Shown in pieces: positions 1-7,204 of a DNA stretch of 17,797 nt; position 1 is the stretch's first letter; each line of letters opens with the position of its first letter. Source of the DNA: an uncultured Eubacteriales bacterium (GTDB lineage: Bacteria > Bacillota > Clostridia > Christensenellales > Borkfalkiaceae). Location of the stretch: NCBI GenBank assembly GCA_900549005.1, contig URMT01000026.1:1-17797 (forward strand), in the 5' to 3' direction. The notes beneath the pieces were generated by a model. The model searched no databases, was not told the DNA's origin, and saw only the letters and a program-made list of their open reading frames with translations. Made by a program: the position numbers and the translations under genes.

Positions 1-34
1 TCCCCCGCGGCGCACAGCTGTGCGCCGCGGGGGA
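1..34 (-). terminator. 34-bp perfect GC-rich palindrome, probable murC terminator stem
   Basis: The first 34 bases read identically on both strands (17 + 17, centred on CAG|CTG) and can form a very stable hairpin. It lies about 80 bases past the murC stop in murC's direction. A U-tract, if present, would fall outside the window, so assignment as an intrinsic terminator is an inference. On the plus strand it is followed only by CTTTTA. The 79 bases between it and murC show no gene. Confidence 0.4.
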
Positions 35-113
35 CTTTTAAGTTACGAAATCAAAAAGAATTTTTGCGAACACCCGCTTTTTGCCGTAATTTACAACACT
101 TTTGCCGCAGAAA

Positions 114-1439
114 TCAGGCGTCCTTTACCTCCTCCGCAAGCAGATTTTTTGCTATAAAATATATATCGCCCGCGCCGAGGAACAGAGCGGTGTCGCCCTC
201 GCCCGCGCCGCGCAGAAAGCGAAGTATATCGGCGGGACTGTCGCCGTAGCGGCATTTTTTTACCGCCTGGGAAAGGGTGAGCGCGCTGCCCGCGTCGTCG
301 AAATATTCCCTCGCCGCGAACGTGCGGTATACCATAAGCCTGCGCACGCCCGAAAGCACGGAAACGAACTCGCCGAACAGGTTTTTCGTGCGCGAATACG
401 TATGCGGCTGAAACACCACGTACAGCCTGCCAGAAGATATCTTTTCGGCAGTTCTGAGTGCGGCTGCAATCTCGGTGGGGTGGTGCGCATAATCCGCCAC
501 GCACCGCGCCCCGTGCAGTTTTCCAAGATATTGCATTCTCCTCTCCACGCCCGAAAAACTCTCCAATCCCCTCTTTATATCCGCAAACTCCACCCCTTCC
601 GAAAGAGCCGCGGCGGCCGCGGCAACGGCATCGGCAACGTTGTGCCCACCTATCACTTTAAGGCAGATTTCGCCGCAGTTTTTGCCGAAGGCGCACAGCG
701 AAAAGGCGTACTTCCCGCCCTGCTGGCGCACGTTTTCGGCATACACGTCGCCGCCGCGGCCGAATGTTATGGCACCGCTGCCGGAAAACAGTCCGTCGCC
801 CGCGGGGACAACGGCGCTTTCAGAACGCCGCACGAACTTTTTATAACATTCTTCAAGCTCGCCCTCCTTGTAACATTCTACGTGGTCAGGCTCGGTGCTA
901 AGCACCACCGCGGTATCGGGACGAAGATACATAAAATTTTTTTTGTATTCGCACGCCTCTGTTATAAAATAATCACCGCCGAAGGAGCAGAACGAAGAGA
1001 AATCAAGCGAGTTGCCGCCGATGTGCGCGGTAAACTTTTTGCCCGCGGAACAAAAAATGCCTGCGAGCATAGCCGTCGTCGTGGTCTTGCCGTGACAGCC
1101 GCTCACCGCAATGACCCTTGCAAAGTTGCGGCTGACTTCGTATAAAAACCTGCCGCGGGGAATTACAATCTTGCCCGCCGAGCGGGCGAGTTTAAGCTCT
1201 GCATTGTTTTCGCCCACGGCGTCGGTATAGACGACGACTTCGTATCTCAGAAGGGACTGAGGGTCGTCGTAAATTCTGGCGCCGCACGCTTTGACCTCTG
1301 CGCAGGCTGAACCGTTCCTGTCGCTGCCGCCCACTCTTTTGCCCAGCGAAAGAGCGTACTTTGCAAGCGCGCTCATACTTACACCGCCTATTCCTATGAA
1401 GTAAAAACTGCCGTGTTCGGCAAAAATTTCGCTAGTCAT
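114..1439 (-). CDS. murC: UDP-N-acetylmuramate--L-alanine ligase MurC
   Basis: MurC joins L-alanine to UDP-MurNAc using ATP, the first amino-acid addition of peptidoglycan precursor synthesis in the cytoplasm. The 441-residue product has the N-terminal Rossmann motif FIGIGGVSMSALA (near residues 14-26), the ATP loop GCHGKTTT (114-121), the central TEPDHVE segment, and the ligase-domain motifs DYAHHPTEI and FQPHTYSRT. Length is normal for the family. An ATG at 1466 is also in frame, but the nine codons between are AT-rich like non-coding DNA and neither start has a visible Shine-Dalgarno, so 1439 is preferred. An extended -10-like TGCTAATAT overlaps the upstream ATG, which agrees with the shorter form. 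The gene stands apart from the main cluster, divergent from spoVG. Confidence 0.95.
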   Translation of the reverse strand: MTSEIFAEHGSFYFIGIGGVSMSALAKYALSLGKRVGGSDRNGSACAEVKACGARIYDDPQSLLRYEVVVYTDAVGENNAELKLARSAGKIVIPRGRFLYEVSRNFARVIAVSGCHGKTTTTAMLAGIFCSAGKKFTAHIGGNSLDFSSFCSFGGDYFITEACEYKKNFMYLRPDTAVVLSTEPDHVECYKEGELEECYKKFVRRSESAVVPAGDGLFSGSGAITFGRGGDVYAENVRQQGGKYAFSLCAFGKNCGEICLKVIGGHNVADAVAAAAAALSEGVEFADIKRGLESFSGVERRMQYLGKLHGARCVADYAHHPTEIAAALRTAEKISSGRLYVVFQPHTYSRTKNLFGEFVSVLSGVRRLMVYRTFAAREYFDDAGSALTLSQAVKKCRYGDSPADILRFLRGAGEGDTALFLGAGDIYFIAKNLLAEEVKDA

Positions 1440-1464
1440 ACTAAATTTTATTAAAAAATTTGGC

Positions 1465-1473
1465 ATATTAGCA
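1465..1473 (-). promoter_or_regulatory. possible extended -10 promoter of murC
   Basis: On the minus strand TGCTAATAT resembles an extended -10 element (TGn followed by a 4/6 match to TATAAT). No convincing -35 hexamer lies 16-18 bases upstream. It would give a transcript starting about 20 bases before the murC ATG at 1439. Weak evidence, resting on one motif. Confidence 0.2.
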
Positions 1474-1524
1474 CGGTTTGTAAAATTTATCTGTGAAAAT
1501 TATTAAAAAATAATCAAAAAACTA

Positions 1525-1553
1525 TTGAAATTATCAATAATTTATTGTAAAAT
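1525..1553 (+). promoter_or_regulatory. sigma-A-type promoter of spoVG
   Basis: TTGAAA (1525-1530) and TAAAAT (1548-1553) are separated by 17 bases, each hexamer one mismatch from consensus, in an AT-rich stretch directly upstream of spoVG. In Bacillus spoVG is driven by sigma-H; no sigma-H-like pair was evident here. Confidence 0.7.
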
Positions 1554-1587
1554 GGTTTGCATAAAAGTATAGTCGGAGGTGAACTTT

Positions 1588-1854
1588 ATGAAAATCTCAG
1601 ACATACGAATCAGATTAGTCAGCAAGGAGGACAATAAGTTAAAGGCGGTTGCCTCGATAACCATCGAAGATTGCTTTGCAGTTCACGATATAAAAGTTAT
1701 CGAAGGAAACGACGGAGTATTTATTGCCATGCCGAGCAGAAAAACTAATGATGGCGAATATAAGGATATTGCACACCCGCTTAACACCGAGACCCGAGAT
1801 ATGATAAAAGAAGCAGTCCTTACGGCTTACTTTGACGCACTCAATAATAAATGA
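1588..1854 (+). CDS. spoVG: SpoVG family RNA/DNA-binding regulator
   Basis: SpoVG is a small nucleic-acid-binding regulator, first described in sporulation and septation of Bacillus and widespread in non-sporulating Firmicutes. The 88-residue product begins [11 protein letters not shown] and carries the family's core: a beta-rich N-terminal half, [20 protein letters not shown], then [20 protein letters not shown] and a C-terminal helix. Length fits the family. The ATG at 1588 is preceded by GGAGGT at 1575-1580, seven bases away; a GTG at 1579 overlaps that site and is not the start. It forms its own unit, with a promoter upstream and a strong terminator 41 bases after the stop. Its presence does not show that this organism sporulates. 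Confidence 0.95.
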   Translation: MKISDIRIRLVSKEDNKLKAVASITIEDCFAVHDIKVIEGNDGVFIAMPSRKTNDGEYKDIAHPLNTETRDMIKEAVLTAYFDALNNK

Positions 1855-1894
1855 GCTTTCTTTGGTTTTAACAGACGAATGCTTGATTTGTAGG

Positions 1895-1932
1895 GGAAAA
1901 ATGCGACCGAGTTGACTCGGTCGCATTTTTCC
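1895..1932 (+). terminator. Rho-independent terminator of spoVG
   Basis: A perfect 17-bp stem (1895-1911 with 1916-1932), loop TTGA, and T5 inside the descending arm with matching A5 in the ascending arm. The A and T runs make it usable in both directions. Confidence 0.85.
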
Positions 1933-2096
1933 GTTCCGGGCGTTTCTAAGCCGCGCCGCAGGCGCGGCGCGCAAGGCATCTTCTGCCCTTTTCGCCCCTT
2001 CCGCCGCGCTGCCCGCTTTCAGGCAGACGCCCGCGGTAATACGGTTGAATTGCACAGACCCGACGTGCAAATCCGAATAATTTTCGCGCGAAACGC

Positions 2097-2123
2097 AAAA
2101 AGGCGGCAAAAATGCCGCCTTTT
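2097..2123 (-). terminator. Rho-independent terminator at the end of the ftsA-ftsZ unit
   Basis: Eleven-bp stem AAAAGGCGGCA (2098-2108) with TGCCGCCTTTT (2113-2123) and an AAAA loop. Read on the minus strand it ends in five U residues, about 125 bases past the ftsZ stop. It is symmetrical enough to act on plus-strand readthrough as well. Confidence 0.75.
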
Positions 2124-2132
2124 ACTCATATT

Positions 2133-2150
2133 TGTGAATAATTATTCATT
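2133..2150. promoter_or_regulatory. ARG-box-like palindrome (possible ArgR/AhrC site)
   Basis: The perfect 14-bp palindrome TGAATAATTATTCA (2135-2148) with its flanks fits the arginine-repressor box WNTGAATWWWWATTCANW at every position. It lies between a terminator and the ftsZ 3' end, with no clear promoter nearby, so function is doubtful. The match is seen directly; regulation is speculation. Confidence 0.3.
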
Positions 2151-2247
2151 GAAAATGTTACTTACGAGCATACCAAAGATTGCCGCAGTGCGCCTTTATG
2201 ATTGAAACGCACAGCCATACAAACCGCGCCGCGGGCATTGAATCTTT

Positions 2248-3630
2248 TTACTCTCCCCTTCTGCCAAGATTTTTAAGGAGCTGGGCAAACCTGGGCACGT
2301 TCTTTTCGGCAGGACGCTCGATTGTCTGCTGGGGCTGCTGAGGCTGAACGGGCTGAGCCTGCTGTACGGGAACCTGCTGGGCAGGCTGCTGAACATACTG
2401 CTGGGGCTGCGCGTACTGCGGAGCCTGAGGGTACTGCTGAGCATACTGAGGCTGAACGGGAACCTGCTGCTGCACGGGTTGCACAGGCTGAACGGGCTGA
2501 GCCTGCTGAGGAGCCCTTACCGGCTGTTGAAGGGGTACGGGCTGGGGCGCCTGCTGAGGCTGCTGGGAAGCATAGTAAGGTTCAGAAACCGAGAGGCGCG
2601 AACCGCCGTATGCAGGCTGGGAATAGTTGCTGCGGTATGCGCGCTGCTGGTCGTCGTCGCGCTTGCCGTTTTCGAAGCCGGGGAAGCCCGTGGCTATTAC
2701 CGTTATCTCCACTTCGTCCTGCACGTTCGGGTCTATCCTCGCGCCGAAAATTATGTTCGCGGAGGCGTCTACAACGCTCTTTACGAGCTCCGCCGCGTCG
2801 TTTACTTCGTCGAAAGTCAGGTCTTCGCCGCCGACTACGTTGAGTATAACGCCGCGCGCGCCCTCTATCGTGGTGGTGAGAAGCGGGCAGTTTACCGCAA
2901 CCCTCACCGCCTCTATTATCCTGTTTTCGCCCTTGGCGACGCCCACGCCGAGGTGCGCCACGCCCTTATCTTTGAGTATGGTCTTAACGTCGGCAAAGTC
3001 GAGATTGATGAGTGCGGGGTTGACTATGAGTTCGGCAATGCCCTTTATGCCCTGCTTCAAAATCTCGTCCGCAACGCGGAGAGCTTCCTTCATAGGCGTG
3101 TTCTTGGGAACTACCGTGCGAATCTTGTCGTTGGGAATGACAATGAGGGTATCGACGTACTTTTTAAGATTTTCGAGGCCCTTTACGGTGTTTTCCATAC
3201 GCTTTTTGCCCTCGAAGGCAAACGGTTCGGTCACCACCGCAACGGTGAGAATCTTCATATCGCGCGCAATTTTTGCAATTACGGGAGCCGCGCCCGTGCC
3301 CGTGCCGCCACCCATACCTGCCGTGATGAACAGAAGGTCTGTATCCTTCACCGCTTCGGTCAGCTCGTCCTTGCTCTCTTCGGCCGCCATTCTGCCTACG
3401 TCGGGTTCTGCGCCCGCGCCGAGGCCCTTGGTGAGCGCGCCGCCTATCTGTATTTTGTTTTCGCAGGGCGAAAGCGCCAGAATCTGGCTGTCTGTATTCA
3501 CTACGTAATAGTCGGCGCACATAATGCCCGCCTCTATCATCCTGTTTACGGCGTTATTGCCCGCGCCGCCCACGCCTATAACCTTAATTTTGGCGCGGCC
3601 TGCGATATTGCCTGCGTTGTCGTTAAACAT
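2248..3630 (-). CDS. ftsZ: cell division protein FtsZ with a long Gln/Pro-rich linker
   Basis: FtsZ is the tubulin-like GTPase that polymerises into the division ring. In the 460-residue product the N-terminal domain has VIGVGGAGNNAVNRM, VNTDSQ and the GTP signature GGGTGTG (about 107-113); the T7 loop is NPALINLDFAD (about 205-214). After residue 320 comes a disordered linker dominated by Gln and Pro, ending in a conserved-type tail VPRFAQLLKNLGRR that would bind FtsA. The family is usually 350-400 residues, so the excess is the linker. The ATG at 3630 has GGAGG six bases upstream; an in-frame TTG at 3636 is too close to that site. It follows ftsA by 51 bases and is probably transcribed with it from the promoter at 4903-4931. 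Confidence 0.97.
   Translation of the reverse strand: MFNDNAGNIAGRAKIKVIGVGGAGNNAVNRMIEAGIMCADYYVVNTDSQILALSPCENKIQIGGALTKGLGAGAEPDVGRMAAEESKDELTEAVKDTDLLFITAGMGGGTGTGAAPVIAKIARDMKILTVAVVTEPFAFEGKKRMENTVKGLENLKKYVDTLIVIPNDKIRTVVPKNTPMKEALRVADEILKQGIKGIAELIVNPALINLDFADVKTILKDKGVAHLGVGVAKGENRIIEAVRVAVNCPLLTTTIEGARGVILNVVGGEDLTFDEVNDAAELVKSVVDASANIIFGARIDPNVQDEVEITVIATGFPGFENGKRDDDQQRAYRSNYSQPAYGGSRLSVSEPYYASQQPQQAPQPVPLQQPVRAPQQAQPVQPVQPVQQQVPVQPQYAQQYPQAPQYAQPQQYVQQPAQQVPVQQAQPVQPQQPQQTIERPAEKNVPRFAQLLKNLGRRGE
2341..2508. repeat. 24-nt direct repeat inside the FtsZ linker coding region
   Basis: The same 24 bases, beginning AGGCTGAACGGGCTGAGCCT, occur at 2341-2364 and 2485-2508, 144 bases (48 codons) apart and in the same frame. 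They sit in CTG-rich low-complexity DNA that encodes the Gln/Pro/Val linker. Shorter related pieces (for example GGGAACCTGCTG at about 2368 and 2459) lie between them, consistent with duplication inside the linker. Confidence 0.7.
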
Positions 3631-3681
3631 TTTCAACCTCCGTTGTACGATTGATTGCGGTATTTTTCCCGCGTTAAAAAA

Positions 3682-4833
3682 TTATAGTTTGAAAAATCTT
3701 AAAAAAGACGAATTTTCCTTATCGGTCAGCGCCGTATCCAGAAGGCTGAACAGCGAGCTGAACTGCGGCTTGTCGTAATACGGTATCTGCGGCGCTGTTA
3801 CGCTTACCGTCTGAACGAGCCTGCCGCTTATGTGGTCGGCGGCTCCGCGCACGGCGAGCGCGCTTTCGCCCGTTATATACAGCGTTTTATAATCGAGATT
3901 CTTTTCCGTAAAGGCGCGCCTGCATTCCTCTATCGTCTCGCAGATGCCGTCGAGCGCTTCGCGCAGTTTTTCCTTGATTTCGGAAGCGGTAAACCTGTAC
4001 AGCTTGCCGCCATACGAATGTTCGAGCATCGAAGACGCGCCCTCTTTCGAGTTGAGGTTGACCTTGCCGAGCATAGCGACCGCAACATCGTACGGCATAT
4101 CCATAGTCTCTGTAAGGTACAGCGCGAGATGGCCCGTGCCCAGCGAAAAACTTTCGCTGTAAACAACGCCGTTGCCGCACGCCACGCTGTAAGTCGACGA
4201 TATGTAGCCGAAATCTAAAAGCACGGCGTATTCGTCCCTCTTTTCGGGTGCAAGCAGATACATTGCCTCGGCGTGAACGGACGGAATAAAGTTTATTTTT
4301 GTTATCTGCGGGAACTGCTGCAAGGCGTTTTCTACGCACTCGCAGAAAGGTTCGGAACACAGATAGTGGCACAGCCTGCCGCGCAGACTGTCTGTAAGCA
4401 TACCTACGGGGTCGACCACCCTGCGCATATCGGACAGAACGTAGTAAAGGCAACCCGAGCGCACGTGCCTGTAACCGCCGCGGGTAGATGGAACGGAAGA
4501 ATTTTCAAGCGATTTTACGTCGGCGCGCCCCACCTTTTTCATAGAGGGGAAGCTGATTACGTTATCGGTTACCGCCACCCGCGTAAACTCGCCCGGAACG
4601 CCTATATACAGCGCCCTGACCTTGTCGCCGCAGGAAGAAAGCGTGTTTTTTACAACCGAACGCAAAGCGCCCGCAAAACCCGAAGCGTCCAACAACTGCC
4701 CTTCGGCATAGCCGTCGTACGGGCAGGAAAATTTACTTTTTATGACGAAAGTTTTGTTCACTCCCCTCTCCGCCACAACCGCGGTGACGTCGGACGAACG
4801 CACGTCTATCACAGCTACGCTTCTGTTAAGCAT
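3682..4833 (-). CDS. ftsA: divergent FtsA-like cell division protein
   Basis: FtsA is an actin-like protein that tethers FtsZ filaments to the membrane. The 383-residue product sits directly upstream of ftsZ and aligns by eye with FtsA: a 1C-type region with YIGVPGEFTRVAV (76-88) and DPVGM (141-145), then AVLLDFG (203-209), and a short hydrophobic-basic tail FLRFFKL at the C-terminus suited to membrane attachment. The nucleotide-binding motifs are degenerate: DVRSSDVTA (10-18) in place of DIGTxK, DFGYISST (207-214) in place of DIGGGTTD, and TGESAL in the adenosine region. The ATG at 4833 has a GGAGTG site seven to eight bases upstream; further upstream in-frame codons run through the promoter. 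Identity rests on position plus partial similarity; an FtsA paralogue that does not hydrolyse ATP is possible. Confidence 0.82.
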   Translation of the reverse strand: MLNRSVAVIDVRSSDVTAVVAERGVNKTFVIKSKFSCPYDGYAEGQLLDASGFAGALRSVVKNTLSSCGDKVRALYIGVPGEFTRVAVTDNVISFPSMKKVGRADVKSLENSSVPSTRGGYRHVRSGCLYYVLSDMRRVVDPVGMLTDSLRGRLCHYLCSEPFCECVENALQQFPQITKINFIPSVHAEAMYLLAPEKRDEYAVLLDFGYISSTYSVACGNGVVYSESFSLGTGHLALYLTETMDMPYDVAVAMLGKVNLNSKEGASSMLEHSYGGKLYRFTASEIKEKLREALDGICETIEECRRAFTEKNLDYKTLYITGESALAVRGAADHISGRLVQTVSVTAPQIPYYDKPQFSSLFSLLDTALTDKENSSFLRFFKL

Positions 4834-4902
4834 AATCACTCCGCAAAAACTATTCAGGCGGCACGCCAAACGGCAATGCCTGCGCTTTACCACTATGAAT
4901 TG

Positions 4903-4931
4903 ATTATATAATAATGTCGCGCAAAAGTCAA
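4903..4931 (-). promoter_or_regulatory. sigma-A-type promoter of ftsA-ftsZ
   Basis: On the minus strand TTGACT (4931-4926) and a perfect TATAAT (4908-4903) are 17 bases apart, with A/T-rich DNA directly upstream that could serve as an UP element. The transcript would start near 4896, leaving a leader of about 60 bases before the ftsA ATG. It lies immediately after two terminators. Confidence 0.85.
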
Positions 4932-4941
4932 GAAAATATAT

Positions 4942-4965
4942 AAAAAAAGTGCGGCTGCCCCGCAC
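4942..4965 (-). terminator. second of two tandem terminators between ftsQ and ftsA
   Basis: On the minus strand GTGCGG (4965-4960) pairs with CCGCAC (4954-4949) around a five-base loop, followed by seven U residues. Short stem but GC-rich, with a canonical U-tract. Confidence 0.65.
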
Positions 4966-4992
4966 ATATGCCCCAAACAACGCAAAATGCGC

Positions 4993-5023
4993 AAAAAAGG
5001 CGCGCCCGTAAGGCACGCCTTTT
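4993..5023 (-). terminator. first of two tandem terminators between ftsQ and ftsA
   Basis: On the minus strand AAAAGGCGTGCC (5023-5012) pairs with GGCGCGCCTTTT (5006-4995) with a single G-U wobble, and the U run extends to six. The same hairpin on the plus strand would contain a C-A mismatch, so the minus strand is favoured. It lies 45 bases past the ftsQ stop. Confidence 0.8.
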
Positions 5024-5067
5024 GCATACGGCTCGATATTTTCAGCGCATTGCGCGGTTAAAAAGGG

Positions 5068-5844
5068 TTACGCCACACTGCCGTCGGGCAGAACAACCCT
5101 GAGTTCGCCGCCGTCCGTTTCAAGGCAATACATATTGCCGCCAAGTTTGAGATAGTCGGGCATACCGGTGAACGCTTCGAACAGCGCCGCCGCCTTCTCT
5201 TCCGCCTTGGAGGAGTATTCACGCATCTCCATAGATACGCCGCAGCGGAGTTTTATTACGAGCGACTGTCCCTCTATGGGGTCGGAAGTTACGGTAAAAC
5301 TTTCGGCAAAGGCACGCACGGAAGAAAACCTTGCGCACATCTCGTCCGCAATCGCCGCAACTATCGGATAAGCGGCCTGCGGCACGCCGTCTATGAGAAC
5401 GTTTGGCGAACCGTCTATGTTGTTGGAATTTGTCGCAGAAAAAGTTATGAGGGAGCAGTTTTTATCGAGCAGGTTATATCCCGAACCGTCTTCCGCAGGC
5501 ACGGCAAACACTTCCAGCCGCTCTCGCACCGTAATGTTTATCGTGCAGGGATAAATTTTTTCGTAAGATACGAACTCGGCATACCCGCTCTCTGCCACGG
5601 CGGAAGATATGTCGTCTTCGCCGACGGCGATAATTGCCCTGCCTTCGAGCGAAGACAGGCGGCTTTCTATCTGCGTGACCGCGTTTTCAAATTCGGAGGA
5701 TACGGTCTGTTCCTCTCCCGAAGCATAGCTTATGCGGAATATGTTTACGTTCCGCACGGCAAATATCACGCTGAGTCCTATCGCAAGCGCCGCGATAAAT
5801 ACGGCGGCGAGTATAAGGGCGATTGCTTTTCTTATGTACTTCAT
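5068..5844 (-). CDS. ftsQ: FtsQ/DivIB-type cell division protein
   Basis: FtsQ/DivIB is a bitopic membrane protein that holds the FtsL-FtsB type partners and the septal FtsW-PBP synthase at the division site. The 258-residue product has a short basic cytoplasmic start (MKYIRK), one membrane span (about 7-30), and then a POTRA-like domain (about 31-115). The POTRA-like domain includes an internal pattern close to the family: RNVNIFRISY, a following helix region, and YPCTINITVRERLEVFAVP. The rest is the beta domain. Sequence conservation in this family is low, so the call rests on topology, the POTRA pattern and position between murA and ftsA. The ATG at 5844 follows a purine-rich GGGAGAGG site. 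It is probably cotranscribed with murA 50 bases upstream and ends before two terminators. Confidence 0.85.
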   Translation of the reverse strand: MKYIRKAIALILAAVFIAALAIGLSVIFAVRNVNIFRISYASGEEQTVSSEFENAVTQIESRLSSLEGRAIIAVGEDDISSAVAESGYAEFVSYEKIYPCTINITVRERLEVFAVPAEDGSGYNLLDKNCSLITFSATNSNNIDGSPNVLIDGVPQAAYPIVAAIADEMCARFSSVRAFAESFTVTSDPIEGQSLVIKLRCGVSMEMREYSSKAEEKAAALFEAFTGMPDYLKLGGNMYCLETDGGELRVVLPDGSVA

Positions 5845-5894
5845 CTTCCTCTCCCGCGCAAATGCGCCCGGTAAAAAATGTGCGGTGCGGCAGG

Positions 5895-7151
5895 CTATAC
5901 CGCAAGGCGCGATATATCTGCCCCGAGAGTGCGCAGTTTGTATTCAAACATACCGTACCCCCTGTCTATATGCGACAAGTCGAGCACCTCGCTTCTTCCC
6001 TCGGCAGAAAGCGCCGCAAGCACGAGGGCCGCGCCTCCGCGCAAATCGCACGCCACCACGGTGGCGCCGTTGAGCTTTTCGCATCCGCGGACAAAGGCGT
6101 TCCTGTCTACCACGGTGACGTCGGCACCCATCTTTCTGAGTTCGGGAACGTACTTGAAGCGCGTTTCGAACAGATTTTCGGTGACTATCGACTGTCCGCG
6201 GCAAATACAGCAAAGGGCAGTCATCTGCGCCTGCAAATCTGTCGGGAACCCGGGGTAGGGCTGTGTTTCGATTGATTTTACAGAAATCAGCCTGCCCTCT
6301 CTTTTTAAATATATTTTATCATTTTTTGCATATATTTTGCAACCGTTTTCTCTAAGTTTATGTAAAAGCGAACTTATATTTTCCCCGCTTATGCCCCTGG
6401 TGCATATTTCTCCGCCGCACATTGCGGCGGCTATTAAAAAAGTACCCGCCTCTATGCGGTCTGCCATCGGCTGGAAAGCGCCGCCGCCCAGCTTTTTTAC
6501 GCCGTCTATCACAATCGTGCCGCTGCCCGCGCCGCGCACCCTGCAACCTGTTGAATTGAGAAACTTTTGCAGGTCCTCTATCTCAGGCTCGCGGGCGGCG
6601 TTCTTTATAACCGTTTCGCCCTCTGCCCTTACGGCGGCGAGCATAATGTTCTCTGTCGCGCCAACGCTGGGGCAATCGAGCATTATCTCGTTGCCGCGGA
6701 GTTTTTCGCACGAACAGAGTATGTAGCCGTTGCTCTCGCGTATTTCAACGCCCAGCCGTTTAAGGCCGTTCAAATGCAAATCGACGGGGCGCAGACCTAT
6801 GTCGCACCCGCCCGGGTAGGCAATTTTTGCCCTGCCGAAGCGGGCGATTACGGGGCCGAGCAAAAATACCGACGAGCGCAGCTCGTGCGCAAGCGCGCGC
6901 GGAATTTCAAAACAGTCGGCGCACGACGAATCAATTACTATGTCGTCGCCGTCGTATACCGTGCGGCAGCCGAGACAGCCGAGTATTTTTACCATATTTT
7001 TTACGTCCGATATGTGCGGAGCATTGAGTATTCTCACCTCTTCGTCGGTGAGAACGGCCGCGGCAAGTATCGGAAGGACGGAATTTTTAGCCGTCTGAAT
7101 ATTTACTTCGCCGTATAGTTTGTTCCCTCCGTTTATGATATACTTATCCAT
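5895..7151 (-). CDS. murA: UDP-N-acetylglucosamine 1-carboxyvinyltransferase MurA
   Basis: MurA transfers enolpyruvate from PEP to UDP-GlcNAc, the first committed step of peptidoglycan synthesis and the target of fosfomycin. The 418-residue product has the substrate-binding Lys22-Asn23 pair in QTAKNSVLPILAA, and the loop PGGCDIGLRPVDLHL with the catalytic cysteine at 116. This is Cys, not the Asp that gives natural fosfomycin resistance. It also has YPGFPTDLQAQ with the catalytic Asp in the C-terminal half. Length is normal. The ATG at 7151 has GGAG upstream. It occupies the slot between ftsW and ftsQ where murG often lies in related clusters. A 174-base gap to ftsW contains a candidate promoter and GC-rich alternative hairpins. 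Confidence 0.97.
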   Translation of the reverse strand: MDKYIINGGNKLYGEVNIQTAKNSVLPILAAAVLTDEEVRILNAPHISDVKNMVKILGCLGCRTVYDGDDIVIDSSCADCFEIPRALAHELRSSVFLLGPVIARFGRAKIAYPGGCDIGLRPVDLHLNGLKRLGVEIRESNGYILCSCEKLRGNEIMLDCPSVGATENIMLAAVRAEGETVIKNAAREPEIEDLQKFLNSTGCRVRGAGSGTIVIDGVKKLGGGAFQPMADRIEAGTFLIAAAMCGGEICTRGISGENISSLLHKLRENGCKIYAKNDKIYLKREGRLISVKSIETQPYPGFPTDLQAQMTALCCICRGQSIVTENLFETRFKYVPELRKMGADVTVVDRNAFVRGCEKLNGATVVACDLRGGAALVLAALSAEGRSEVLDLSHIDRGYGMFEYKLRTLGADISRLAV

Positions 7152-7204
7152 ATTGTCTCCGAGTATGTAAAATATGAGGCGGAGCCGACCGAAAAAGGTC
7201 TGCG

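Larger units (their letters stand above)
1855..2247. other. 393-bp convergent intergenic region between spoVG and ftsZ
   Basis: No credible gene was found here. It holds the spoVG terminator (1895-1932), a GC-rich hairpin without a U-tract (GCCGCGCC at 1950-1957 pairing with GGCGCGGC at 1961-1968), the ftsZ-side terminator (2097-2123) and an ARG-box-like palindrome (2133-2150). The open frames that cross it run through the terminators and show no family motifs. Confidence 0.6.

Noticed and set aside
102..1145. Long open frame (347 codons) on the plus strand opposite murC
   Set aside because: Antisense shadow of murC; no motif, promoter or Shine-Dalgarno.
1490..1587. Sigma-H promoter for spoVG as in Bacillus
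   Set aside because: No pair resembling the sigma-H elements was found; a good sigma-A pair is present instead.
2031..2044. CCGCGGTAATACGG, identical to part of the conserved 530-loop of 16S rRNA
   Set aside because: The flanks do not continue the rRNA match and only 14 bases agree. Treated as coincidence; there is no rRNA gene or fragment.
1639..2109. 156-codon open frame on the minus strand across spoVG and the intergenic region
   Set aside because: Overlaps spoVG in antisense and passes through the terminator; no recognisable protein.
1912..2205. 97-codon open frame on the plus strand after spoVG
   Set aside because: It starts inside the spoVG terminator and runs through the next terminator; composition is basic and shapeless with no ribosome site.
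2479..3654. Long open frame (391 codons) on the plus strand opposite ftsZ
   Set aside because: It is antisense to a clear ftsZ with conserved motifs, has no ribosome site or family motifs, and reflects the codon bias of GC-rich DNA.
4834..5016. Longer ftsA start 61 codons upstream
   Set aside because: The extension would cover the -10/-35 promoter and both hairpins, and its sequence is unlike FtsA; the ATG at 4833 has a good ribosome site.
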